A stretch of DNA of 21,336 nt from a virus, in the IMG/VR virus record IMGVR_UViG_3300045996_000126, positions 1-21,336 of that record; one strand, given 5' to 3'. The notes under the pieces are model-generated. The model worked only from the letters and a program-made list of their open reading frames with translations, ran no database searches and was not told the DNA's origin. Of the stretch, positions 1 to 5,968 are shown one piece after another. The stretch's first letter is position 1; each line of letters starts with the position of its first letter. A program made the position numbers and the translations under genes.

Positions 1-241
1 GGGTTTCTGTTGCTGCCGCGTGTGCTGCATCCTGGGCCTGGGCTAGTTCTGTTTTCGATCGGATGTCACTCTCGAGCTTGGCGTAGGCTGCGTTGCTCTG
101 ACGCAGGCGGGTTTCGACCTTGGCGCTGTGGATCTTCTCGCCGGCAAGCTGGAGGTGGAGGAAGCCGATATAGGCCGCCATGAACAACCCGAGTGCGAGC
201 TTCCAGTGCTGGAGGGCGCCGCTAAGGAATGCTAACGGCAT
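1..241 (-). CDS. Rz-like inner-membrane spanin, N-terminal part (runs off the window)
   Basis: This frame opens with ATG at 241 and is still open at the window edge, giving the first 80 residues. Residues about 14-32 form one hydrophobic segment after a short N-terminus. From about residue 35 to the edge the chain is Ala/Gln/Glu/Lys-rich and looks like a coiled coil. A single N-terminal membrane anchor followed by a periplasmic coiled coil is the architecture of i-spanins, which link inner and outer membrane in the last step of Gram-negative lysis. GGGAGA lies about 8 bases before the ATG. The start overlaps the end of the serine protease gene by 10 bases. Its place downstream of lysozyme and a holin-like gene supports the call. 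An o-spanin partner, if any, would lie outside the window or nested in another frame. The role is inferred from topology and context, not from sequence motifs. Confidence 0.7.
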   Translation of the reverse strand, partial: MPLAFLSGALQHWKLALGLFMAAYIGFLHLQLAGEKIHSAKVETRLRQSNAAYAKLESDIRSKTELAQAQDAAHAAATET

Positions 242-804
242 AAATATGTCTCCCGCAAAAGCCGCCCCAGCATCTCGTGAGCGCTCCCCGCGTCCAGAAC
301 GCCGATCACACGTCCGTTGTAGATGATCGCCGAACCGGATTGGCCCGACGTGGCAGCGCCGTCGAAGATCGCCATCCCGCCCCAGTCAGGATCGTCCTTC
401 GGCACGAACTTGCCCGTCGCCTCGAACACGCGCTTCTCGAGCCGCTCGCCTCTTGGAAAGCCGTAGACCGCAACGTTCCTGCCCCTGCGAGGCTTGCCGC
501 AGTCGAGATGAAGCCACCGCGGAACGGCAACGTCTGTGTGGAGAATCGCGATGTCCTGCTTGGCGTTGAAGTAGATCGTCTCCACCGGCTCGCCATCGAC
601 GTAGCAGTCACGCCCGGCGGCAACATGAGCAGCGGTGAGGATGGTGCGCGAGCCGATATAGGTTCCGGAGCCAGCGACGTAGCGATCAGCATCTACCGGG
701 CAGACGATCATGCGCGCGAGGCTATGCGGCTCGGGTTCTGCCGGTGTGGGAACGGGCGCGGCCGATATGAGCAGCGCCAGCGGGAGGATGCCGAGCAGCT
801 TCAT
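232..804 (-). CDS. Exported trypsin-like serine protease in the lysis cassette
   Basis: The protein has 190 residues from the ATG at 804. Residues 1-17 are a typical signal peptide: Lys, then a Leu/Ile-rich core ending in Ser-Ala-Ala. The mature part carries the chymotrypsin-fold triad in order: His60 in TAAHV, Asp84 in QDIAIL and Ser156 in GQSGS. Gly-Thr-Tyr-Ile-Gly before the histidine and GRVIGVLDAG after the serine are also usual for this fold. Four cysteines (35, 67, 102, 189) could form disulfides in the periplasm. The start overlaps the stop of the 51-residue membrane protein as ATGA, and the end overlaps the spanin start, so all three are likely translated together. Longer readings of this frame extend upstream through the membrane-protein gene and are not credible. 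Protease activity follows from the intact triad; a role in lysis or envelope breakdown is inference from position. Confidence 0.85.
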   Translation of the reverse strand: MKLLGILPLALLISAAPVPTPAEPEPHSLARMIVCPVDADRYVAGSGTYIGSRTILTAAHVAAGRDCYVDGEPVETIYFNAKQDIAILHTDVAVPRWLHLDCGKPRRGRNVAVYGFPRGERLEKRVFEATGKFVPKDDPDWGGMAIFDGAATSGQSGSAIIYNGRVIGVLDAGSAHEMLGRLLRETYLCR

Positions 805-956
805 TTGACCGGCCCGTCCGGCACCAACGCCCCGATCACACCAACGACGCAGGAAAAGACGCTCCACGGCCAGGGAAGCGCGGAGGCAACGGTTATGGCC
901 GCCCCGATCAATATCCATGTGCTGCGCTCGTTCATGCGCCGCCTCAGGTATCCCAT
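801..956 (-). CDS. Small membrane protein, probable holin (51 aa)
   Basis: The gene starts with ATG at 956 and ends in TGA at 803-801, overlapping the protease start as ATGA. A strong ribosome site, AGGGGG, sits 6 bases upstream, just after the lysozyme stop. The 51-residue product has a basic N-terminus (Arg5-7, Arg11), a hydrophobic stretch at about 14-29, Pro-Trp-Pro-Trp at about 29-31, then a second hydrophobic stretch to about residue 45. This gives one long or two short membrane passes with a short tail ending in Lys. Size, topology and position directly after an endolysin that has no export signal of its own point to a holin or pinholin. Small holins share little sequence, so the call rests on topology and context. 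A regulator or antiholin is possible. Confidence 0.65.
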   Translation of the reverse strand: MGYLRRRMNERSTWILIGAAITVASALPWPWSVFSCVVGVIGALVPDGPVK

Positions 957-965
957 GATTTCCCC

Positions 966-1439
966 CTAGTGCCCCAGATACAGCTCGCGCTCTTGAGCCC
1001 GCCGTTTCGTCAGACCGGACAGGACAACCAGCTTCCGAGCCTTGTTGCGGGCCTTGTTCCACTTCAGAAATTCATTCGCGGCGCGGGCATAGTCTCCCTG
1101 CAGATGCCGCCTGAGCAGGGTCGAATCCCCCAGCCCCTCCGGGATCGTGTCGGCATCGATGTCGCTACCGATGTTATATGCGAGGCAGGTCATCGCATCG
1201 AACTGTCCCTGCGTGGTCGGCGCAGATCCGATGAGCTGCGTGACCTCCCGCTCGAAGCGCTCCACGTCCTTGCGGAGCAGTTCGTCTGCCTGCGCCTGCG
1301 TGATGGTAAGCCCCGGCTTCACGTCTGGTCCGGTGTGTCCGAAGCCGATCGTCCACTTGCTCGCTGGGCATAGATAGGCGCGCAGAACGCAGCCCTCGTA
1401 GCGCTTGATCAATGCCAAGCCCTTGTCGCTGATTTTCAT
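966..1439 (-). CDS. Endolysin, T4-type lysozyme (GH24 muramidase)
   Basis: This 157-residue protein cleaves the glycan strands of peptidoglycan. It has the GH24 pattern Glu-x8-Asp/Cys-x5-Thr: Glu15 in KRYEG, Cys24 and Thr30, followed by TIGFGHTG at 30-37. The middle catalytic position is Cys instead of the Asp of T4 lysozyme, a variant known in this family. Later conserved pieces are QFDAMTCLAYNIG at about 79-91 and the Arg/Lys-rich GLTKRRAQERELYLG near the end. Length is normal for the family. There is no signal peptide or SAR anchor, so it should need a holin to reach the wall; the holin-like gene follows 9 bases after the TAG. The ATG at 1439 has GGGGG 5 bases upstream. Confidence 0.93.
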   Translation of the reverse strand: MKISDKGLALIKRYEGCVLRAYLCPASKWTIGFGHTGPDVKPGLTITQAQADELLRKDVERFEREVTQLIGSAPTTQGQFDAMTCLAYNIGSDIDADTIPEGLGDSTLLRRHLQGDYARAANEFLKWNKARNKARKLVVLSGLTKRRAQERELYLGH

Positions 1440-1507
1440 TGCGACCCCCGTTGTTATGTGCTACGCAGTGTGTCGGTTGCGGTTCGCTTATGTGGATGCG
1501 TCCGAGA
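1440..1507. other. Short spacer before the lysozyme gene
   Basis: These 68 bases separate the 49-residue ORF from the lysozyme ATG. They hold the lysozyme ribosome site (GGGGG, 5 bases before the start). I see no convincing promoter hexamers or hairpin. Confidence 0.5.
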
Positions 1508-1660
1508 CTAGCGAGCAGGAGTTTGACGCGCTCGCCCGCAATCGCCGAACAGCGGCGCCCCCGACCTCACCCGCTTGCATGTCGGGCAGTCGCATTTGGC
1601 GCCGGGGTGGTCAGGCCAGCGCGAGTTGCGCCGCGCCTCATCGAAATGATCGGCCATGTC
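1508..1660 (-). CDS. Small Cys-rich protein, possible zinc-binding (49 aa)
   Basis: The predicted product is 49 residues from the ATG at 1660, chosen because GAGGTG lies about 5 bases before it. It is basic and hydrophilic, with a CxCxxC cluster at Cys22, Cys24 and Cys27 and a further Cys40, an arrangement that could hold one zinc ion. I do not recognise a family. It lies between the metallophosphoesterase and the lysozyme, in the same direction, and its reading runs 75 bases after the paired hairpins at 1707-1787. A plus-strand frame starting near 1456 covers the same bases and ends just before the terminator stem, so which strand is really used is open. I favour the minus strand because of the ribosome site and the clean cysteine spacing. 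Confidence 0.5.
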   Translation of the reverse strand, partial: DMADHFDEARRNSRWPDHPGAKCDCPTCKRVRSGAPLFGDCGRARQTPAR

Positions 1661-1706
1661 GCACCTCGCGGAACATTTTGGGAATTGGCTCGTTCTGCCA
1701 AGCAGA

Positions 1707-1729
1707 CCGTAGTGCAATATGCGCTACGG
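1707..1729 (+). other. 23-base near-perfect palindrome (hairpin or operator-like dyad)
   Basis: On the plus strand CCGTAG at 1707-1712 pairs with CTACGG at 1724-1729. The symmetry continues inward through T1713/G1723 and GCA/TGC, leaving ATA in the centre. As plus-strand RNA the single irregular pair is a U-G wobble and the stem is 10 bp. As minus-strand RNA the same position is a C-A mismatch, so the structure is better on the plus strand. It lies between the metallophosphoesterase and the 49-residue gene. It may be an RNA hairpin or a dimer-binding DNA site; the sequence alone does not decide. Confidence 0.55.
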
Positions 1730-1735
1730 GAGTTT

Positions 1736-1787
1736 AGCCCCGTTCCGCCGCGCCATCCCCCCGGCGCCGCCGAGCGGGGCTTTTATT
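1736..1787 (+). terminator. Rho-independent terminator, plus-strand orientation
   Basis: AGCCCCG (1736-1742) pairs with CGGGGCT (1775-1781), with an inner GCGCC/GGCGC stem (1750-1754 with 1763-1767) and a C-rich loop. The plus strand then reads TTTATT. The U-tract is only on the plus side; read on the minus strand the hairpin is followed by AAAC, so it would not work as a terminator for the main late transcript. Its right end overlaps the stop of the metallophosphoesterase gene by two bases. It may block antisense transcription or end a plus-strand RNA, and could protect the 3' end of minus-strand messages as a stem. Confidence 0.6.
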
Positions 1788-2910
1788 AGGCTGCTTCCAG
1801 CATCTCAGGGCAGACGGTCACGCGCCCCACTTGGCCGAACCTGTCGTGGTACGTGATTGCGCTCATCGCCCGATCGGCAAACCAACCACCTCGAGCGGCG
1901 TAGGCGTCACGCGCGGCCAACGTTGGGTGTTGGATCACAGTCGCGCCGCAATGCTCTTTCTCTTCGACGTGATGCAGGTTGCCGGTGTGGATGTAGCGGC
2001 GCGTTGTCAGCCCCCATTGCTTAGCAAATTGTGCCGCAATCAGCAACGGAAGTTGAGAGTTTTTCTTGAGATGCGAGTGATGAAATGCTAGAAGGGTCTC
2101 GCCGTGTTGGAAGACATAGTACGGCAATGCGCTATCGTCTACGGTGATGCGCGGCTCTTTCTCATAGAGGGCTTTGAACATGGTCCGCAGCCATACGGAC
2201 GAGGCCATGTCGTGATTGCCTTCTGCCAGAACCAAATGCACCCGCTCATGCTTGGCGAGCAGCATGTCGATCACGCGGCGCAGGACGCGCACGGCCACCT
2301 CAACCATTTTGGTAAACCGCCCGTCCGCATCGAGGATGTGGCCGCTGGTGGGCGTTACCGCGCTCAGCCCGTCATAGTGGAGCAAATCGCCGAGCTGGTT
2401 GAGTACGGCAGTGCCGGAGTGCGGCGTCCCCCTGATCGCCTCCGCAAAGCAGCCGACGATCGTTTGCTCGGCGATGTTCAGGTCCCAATCCGCGCCGCCC
2501 TCACGGTGCCATGCCAGCATCCCGATATGCGCGTCGGTGAGCGTGTAGACGGTGCAGAGGTGTGTACTGGTGTGTACCGGCGCCGACGCCGGCGCAAGGC
2601 GCGGGAGCGTGGACGCCAGCGCCTCGAAGGCTGCGGCTCGAGCGCGTTCTTCCGCCTCCCTATCAAGCGACGTCTTTTCCCACTCCATGACGACAGCGCC
2701 GTCTGCGGAGCGGAGTGTCGATCGCGCCGTCACGATCATATTATCGGCAAGCCCGTTTCTGGTGAGCCAATCCTTATAGGTTGCTACGGGCGTTCCGCAC
2801 TCTCGCGCAGCCGCCGCCTTGTTCGGCTTGCAGCGTTCCCACGCCGCCAGCTTGTCCTGATCGGTCGCGATGACATATCCCCCGCCGTTAATCCGAGCTT
2901 GTCGCTTCAT
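1786..2910 (-). CDS. HTH plus calcineurin-like metallophosphoesterase
   Basis: The 374-residue protein has two parts. Residues about 18-53 look like a helix-turn-helix (NKAAAARECG, then a second helix with ATYKDWL). From residue 120 on it is a metallophosphoesterase with the metal-binding motifs in order: Asp126-x-His128 (TDAHIG), Gly174-Asp175 (LGD), Gly231-Asn-His-Asp (EGNHD), His278/His280 and His308/His313. All key metal ligands of the fold are present, so it should hydrolyse a phosphodiester or phosphomonoester; the substrate is unknown. The ATG at 2910 lies inside the end of the previous gene (23-base overlap) with AGGA 5 bases upstream. It is in the lysis block rather than with DNA-metabolism genes, which is odd for a putative nuclease. 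A DNA- or nucleotide-directed activity guided by the HTH is inference. Confidence 0.82.
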   Translation of the reverse strand: MKRQARINGGGYVIATDQDKLAAWERCKPNKAAAARECGTPVATYKDWLTRNGLADNMIVTARSTLRSADGAVVMEWEKTSLDREAEERARAAAFEALASTLPRLAPASAPVHTSTHLCTVYTLTDAHIGMLAWHREGGADWDLNIAEQTIVGCFAEAIRGTPHSGTAVLNQLGDLLHYDGLSAVTPTSGHILDADGRFTKMVEVAVRVLRRVIDMLLAKHERVHLVLAEGNHDMASSVWLRTMFKALYEKEPRITVDDSALPYYVFQHGETLLAFHHSHLKKNSQLPLLIAAQFAKQWGLTTRRYIHTGNLHHVEEKEHCGATVIQHPTLAARDAYAARGGWFADRAMSAITYHDRFGQVGRVTVCPEMLEAA

Positions 2911-3244
2911 CGATCCTGTTCAGGATCTCCTGCATCTCTTGGGGCAGGTGAGGATCGAGCTTGAAGCTGTCGTCCAGAAGCGCCCTGGCGTTTGCGAGGG
3001 CCGGGCTCTGGGGTGATTTGCGCGCGAGGTCCGAGGCTACCATCTGGAAAGCCAGCCGGAAGCGTTCGAGGCGCACCAGGACGAGTGTGTGTTCGCGATA
3101 GAGCTTGGCATATTCTCTCTCCAGCTTTTCAAGTTTCTTCCCTTGCTCAGCGAACTTCGCGGCGGTCCATTTAATGGTTCCGAAGAACCCGCCGCCGACC
3201 ACGCCGAGTGCGGTGATGATTCCGATGATTTCAGCGACGCCCAT
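2888..3244 (-). CDS. Membrane-anchored coiled-coil protein, possible holin or lysis accessory
   Basis: The product is 118 residues from the ATG at 3244. Residues 3-24 are hydrophobic with a Gly-rich end (ALGVVGGGFFG) and form one membrane segment. Residues about 28-72 are Lys/Glu/Leu/Arg-rich and read as a coiled coil. The C-terminus is acidic. GGGGG lies about 6 bases before this ATG. The frame also extends upstream to a TTG at 3274, but GGAGG there sits only two bases from it and instead fits an out-of-frame ATG (see the leader at 3231-3269). I do not recognise the family. One membrane anchor plus coiled coil recalls XhlA-type lysis accessory proteins and some holins, and it opens the lysis block, so a membrane role in lysis is plausible. 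Confidence 0.7.
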   Translation of the reverse strand: MGVAEIIGIITALGVVGGGFFGTIKWTAAKFAEQGKKLEKLEREYAKLYREHTLVLVRLERFRLAFQMVASDLARKSPQSPALANARALLDDSFKLDPHLPQEMQEILNRIDEATSSD

Positions 3245-3269
3245 GCAGCGCCCCCAACCGTGCCGGCAT
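3231..3269 (-). CDS. Putative 12-codon leader ORF ahead of the lysis block
   Basis: GGAGG at 3277-3281 is the strongest ribosome site in this gap and is 7 bases from an ATG at 3269. That frame encodes MPARLGALHGRR and stops at TGA (3233-3231), just inside the following gene, whose ATG at 3244 lies within it in another frame. This arrangement fits a leader whose translation delivers ribosomes to the next start. Alternatively the site is a relic after a frameshift, or a sequencing indel split the start of the following gene. Confidence 0.35.
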   Translation of the reverse strand: MPARLGALHGRR

Positions 3270-3336
3270 GGCAATTCCTCCGAATTGAATTTGATTGTTC
3301 TCGACTGATCGGTAGGTGAGGCGCATCATTCCTTGG

Positions 3337-3447
3337 ATGCGTGTGGCGTGCCTCGCTTTGGTGCTAGCTGTTATGCTAGGCGGAACCGCCTGGATGCTTG
3401 CCCAACCCGATCGGGGAATCGATCCGTTTATGGTCGGCCGTTATTGA
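3337..3447 (+). CDS. Plus-strand small membrane ORF A (36 aa)
   Basis: This frame starts with ATG at 3337 and ends with TGA at 3445-3447, which overlaps the next ATG as TGATG. The product has Arg2, a hydrophobic stretch from about residue 4 to 22, and a polar tail of about 14 residues, like a single-pass membrane peptide or an exported micro-protein. An in-frame GTG at 3316, just after a TAG, would add the basic residues VRRIIPW and give 43 residues. No strong ribosome site is seen for either start; AGGTGAGG at 3314-3321 is 15 bases before the ATG. I do not recognise a family. Reality is supported by hydrophobic design and linkage to ORF B. Confidence 0.4.
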   Translation: MRVACLALVLAVMLGGTAWMLAQPDRGIDPFMVGRY

Positions 3448-3536
3448 TGCCCACTCTTCGCCAGTTCGTGCTTGCCGTGGCCTTCGCGGTTGTTATCGCC
3501 ATGCTTGTTGTGGCAGTGATCAATGGGAACTGGTAA
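3447..3536 (+). CDS. Plus-strand small membrane ORF B (29 aa)
   Basis: The 29-residue product starts MPTLRQF and is then nearly all Val/Ala/Leu/Ile from residue 7 to about 25, ending NGNW before TAA. It is a classic single-pass transmembrane micro-protein with one basic residue on the N-terminal side. Its ATG shares the A of the TGA of ORF A (TGATG), the same coupling style as the phage's other genes. Nothing on the minus strand at this place looks like a gene: the antisense frame is an Arg/Lys/Asp/Thr-rich string typical of a shadow of a hydrophobic protein. The function is unknown; holin, antiholin or envelope-modifying roles are possible. Confidence 0.42.
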   Translation: MPTLRQFVLAVAFAVVIAMLVVAVINGNW

Positions 3537-3565
3537 GCCTGCCCATTGGGTGCTATCGTGCGTGG

Positions 3566-3877
3566 GTGCGTATCCCACTGCTCCCGCGCTACGCGATCGC
3601 CCTCTCTCTTTGGCTGATAATCGTGTCGCTTGACTTCGCCGTCCGGCTTGTCTGCGTCCTGTTTATTCCGCTTATCGCCATCAAGTCGGCCTTCGGACTC
3701 GCGCACAACCAATGGAGCGCACAGGCAAACGTGGACCTCGTGGGCGTCTTCACCCGCCCGTTCATGCGTATGCCGCGCTATCCGTGGCGGCAGTTAGTAC
3801 CCAGACGCCTGGGAGGCCGCAGCGCCAGTAGCCGCGCCACGTCCAGCGGCGAGGTTCTGCCACCGCTCCATGAGTGA
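3566..3877 (+). CDS. Plus-strand membrane ORF C (about 103 aa)
   Basis: The frame is taken from GTG at 3566, 29 bases after ORF B, and ends with TGA at 3875-3877. Residues 9-22 and 24-39 form two short hydrophobic segments or one long hairpin, with Arg8, Asp23, Arg27 and Lys40 around them. The rest is soluble, with many Arg and Pro. Third codon positions in residues 1-75 are strongly G/C, as in the genuine genes. The last 84 bases run antisense over the end of the large ejection gene, so the true C-terminus may be only partly selected. The start is uncertain, with no ATG in frame before about residue 67. The family is not recognised. Confidence 0.4.
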   Translation: MRIPLLPRYAIALSLWLIIVSLDFAVRLVCVLFIPLIAIKSAFGLAHNQWSAQANVDLVGVFTRPFMRMPRYPWRQLVPRRLGGRSASSRATSSGEVLPPLHE

Positions 3878-5968
3878 GGCGACCGCCGGGTTTGATTCCG
3901 CCACCTTTTGCATTGACCGCATGAGCGCGGCCACTTGCTCCGGGTTGCGGGCCATTTCGATCTGCCGCGCGAATTGGTCGGCGGCCTTCTTCTGAGCCGC
4001 TGATGCCACCACCTGCTCGCCGATGATCACGCCGATGTTTGCGGGCGGACCACCGCTGGCGAATGCCACAGCATGTTTTGCCGCCGTCTTTGCGAGAAAC
4101 TTGCCCCAGCCCTGCTTGACTGGCTCTTTCAACCCGTCGAACAGATTGGCCTGTGTGATCGCGGTGTTGCTGTAGTTCACAGACGACATCGGCGGCGCGA
4201 CCGTCGCGTCCTTTGATGCCTGCACCAGCCGGCGCAGTTGCTTAAAGTCCGCCGGGTCGAGCAGCTCGCGGAATTTCGCAGACTGCTTGTAGAAGTCCCG
4301 CGACAGTTGCCCACCAAGCAGCTTGCCTTCATCGTTGGTCGATCGTGACAGGAGATCGTCCACGGCTTGGGCTCGAATGCCCTTCCACGCCTCCATCCCG
4401 CGCGCCTGCTGCTCCGGTGTCCCCGTCAACATGGATTTGCGCATGGCGCGCAGATCAGAAAGCGGCACGCCGTCTCCCAATATCCTCTTGGTGAGCAATT
4501 CGGGCGCAATCTTTTCGTCAGCGACACGGCCGGCGAACGTTTTGCTGAACTCCTCAAAGCGCTCCCTGGCACTTGCTCGAGCCACCTTAAACGCATCGTC
4601 GCCGACCGTGTCGACAACGCCATCGTCAAGCGCGTCGATCAACCTCGAGCGAACCATTTTAACGGACGGGTCTCGGCTGTCGCCAAGGCCGCCAATGAAC
4701 TTGCGCAGCTCTTCGGCCTGTCCAACCGTCGCCACGGAATCGTTGCGCAGGAGCCCGGTGTCCCCCGCCATACCAAGGCGCCGCATACGCCGCATGATGC
4801 CTTCCCGCATCTGGTCGAACGCGGGATTATCCGTGAGCATCGGATCATCAAGGGCTTCCCGCAATGGATTGAGCGGGCCCGCAGAAACTTCGCCTCGGGC
4901 TTCACGAACGGCCGTGTAGAGCCCGCTTGTCACCTTCTGCATTTCGGCGCGCTTGGTATCCAAGACATCCTGAACGGCTGCCCCTGTGCTTTCCGCACCC
5001 CGCGCGCCGCCAGAGTTGCGAACCAGCTCCCGGCCTTTGTCTACCAGCGATGTTTCAACGTTTCTGATCTGGCGTTGCAAGTCATCTCCGGCGCCCTGTA
5101 TTTTCGCCGCGTTTTGCTCGAAGCTGAAGGCGTTCGGGTCGCGCGTCACCATGCCCGTGGTCGGCTCGTCAATGCCAAGGGCTTTAAACCGTGCGGCGCG
5201 AGCCTCTGCCTTGCGGCCAAGGCCAGCCAAGGGTGCCGCCACGGGAGCTGATGGCGGGGGTAGCTGGGGCATCGGGGTATAGGGAAGCCCCGTAGCCGGC
5301 CTGACGCGGCTTAGAATGGCCTCTGAAGCATCATCGGCCGCAGACACAAGGGGAGCGCCCGCGCGGCCCACAGCACGTCCTACGGCGCGTCCTGGCGCTG
5401 ATTGAGCAATCTTTGACAGGACCGGCGGCAACAGAACATTGGCTGCTGCGCCGATCGTTGCCGGCATGGCAGCGCTCTGATCGGAATCGCGCACGGCGGC
5501 GCCGCCCATAGCGCCCTGTATCGCCCGGTTCGCGGTTGCAGCCACCTTGCCGACGCCAGCAATCTTTGGGACTGGTGTAACCATAGCGGCTGCGACTTGC
5601 CCCACCGTGCGCGCTGTGGGGTCTGCATTCGGCGAGATGGTGCGGCTTGCCGTGTCCCAGCGCCCCGCCCGTGCCTTGCGCTCATTCTCGAGCACGTCTT
5701 TCCCGCCGACCATGCGGACCAGCGGGTCGGTTATGAACGCGCCGACATTCTCCAGTCCTTGCCCGAAGCCCAGAAGGGCCTCGTTGGCGCCGGAAAGGGC
5801 CTTGTCGAGCATGGGAACGCCGAGCCCACGGTTGCGCGGCTTTTGCTCCGGAGCAGCGGCACCCTCTTGTCGGCGCACCATTGCGAGTACCTGCCCCTGC
5901 GTCGCTCCCTCGGGAGCGGTAACGCTGTAGACCTTCCCGGAGGGCGCCGTGACGCGGTATTGGGGCAT
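3794..5968 (-). CDS. Large ejection/internal virion protein (724 aa)
   Basis: The first 35 residues form a small domain seen at the N-terminus of many phage proteins (YRVTAPSGKVYSV, then GATQGQVLAMV). Residues about 48-215 are Ala/Gly/Val-rich with several weakly amphipathic or hydrophobic stretches, as in podovirus ejection proteins that must insert into or cross membranes. The middle is long, charged and helical, with few cysteines. A second Ala/Gly/Val-rich stretch lies about 90 residues from the end (AVAFASGGPPANIGVIIGEQ). No enzyme motif was found. The size and place at the end of the virion block match P22 gp16/gp20-type DNA-ejection proteins, but homology to these is not visible by eye. 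Its ATG overlaps the previous stop as TGATG. Confidence 0.7.
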   Translation of the reverse strand: MPQYRVTAPSGKVYSVTAPEGATQGQVLAMVRRQEGAAAPEQKPRNRGLGVPMLDKALSGANEALLGFGQGLENVGAFITDPLVRMVGGKDVLENERKARAGRWDTASRTISPNADPTARTVGQVAAAMVTPVPKIAGVGKVAATANRAIQGAMGGAAVRDSDQSAAMPATIGAAANVLLPPVLSKIAQSAPGRAVGRAVGRAGAPLVSAADDASEAILSRVRPATGLPYTPMPQLPPPSAPVAAPLAGLGRKAEARAARFKALGIDEPTTGMVTRDPNAFSFEQNAAKIQGAGDDLQRQIRNVETSLVDKGRELVRNSGGARGAESTGAAVQDVLDTKRAEMQKVTSGLYTAVREARGEVSAGPLNPLREALDDPMLTDNPAFDQMREGIMRRMRRLGMAGDTGLLRNDSVATVGQAEELRKFIGGLGDSRDPSVKMVRSRLIDALDDGVVDTVGDDAFKVARASARERFEEFSKTFAGRVADEKIAPELLTKRILGDGVPLSDLRAMRKSMLTGTPEQQARGMEAWKGIRAQAVDDLLSRSTNDEGKLLGGQLSRDFYKQSAKFRELLDPADFKQLRRLVQASKDATVAPPMSSVNYSNTAITQANLFDGLKEPVKQGWGKFLAKTAAKHAVAFASGGPPANIGVIIGEQVVASAAQKKAADQFARQIEMARNPEQVAALMRSMQKVAESNPAVASLMERWQNLAAGRGAATGAAASQASGY

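Noticed and set aside
277-969. Plus-strand open frame opposite the protease and holin-like genes
   Set aside because: The minus strand shows a signal peptide, catalytic triad and ATGA coupling; the plus reading is a shadow.
805-1062. N-terminal extension of the protease frame to 276 residues
   Set aside because: It runs through the holin-like gene and lysozyme end out of frame, and would bury the signal peptide inside the protein.
1456-1737. Plus-strand frame ending just before the terminator stem
   Set aside because: Its first 35 residues look acceptable, but the rest is Arg/Cys/Ser-rich like an antisense shadow, and the ATG lacks a ribosome site. It is kept only as an alternative to the 49-residue gene.
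2104-2964. Plus-strand open frame (286 codons) opposite the metallophosphoesterase
   Set aside because: The minus strand has all metal-binding motifs; the plus reading is Arg-rich and featureless.
3285-3320. Possible plus-strand promoter (TTGAAT followed by a -10) before the small membrane ORFs
   Set aside because: No acceptable -10 hexamer at 16-18 bases spacing.
3428-3712. Minus-strand frame (94 codons) in the gap opposite the membrane ORFs
   Set aside because: The highly charged Arg/Lys/Asp/Thr string is the expected reverse reading of hydrophobic codons, and no ribosome site was found.
4367-5251. Plus-strand open frame (294 codons) opposite the large ejection gene
   Set aside because: Antisense shadow; no motif and no coupled neighbour.
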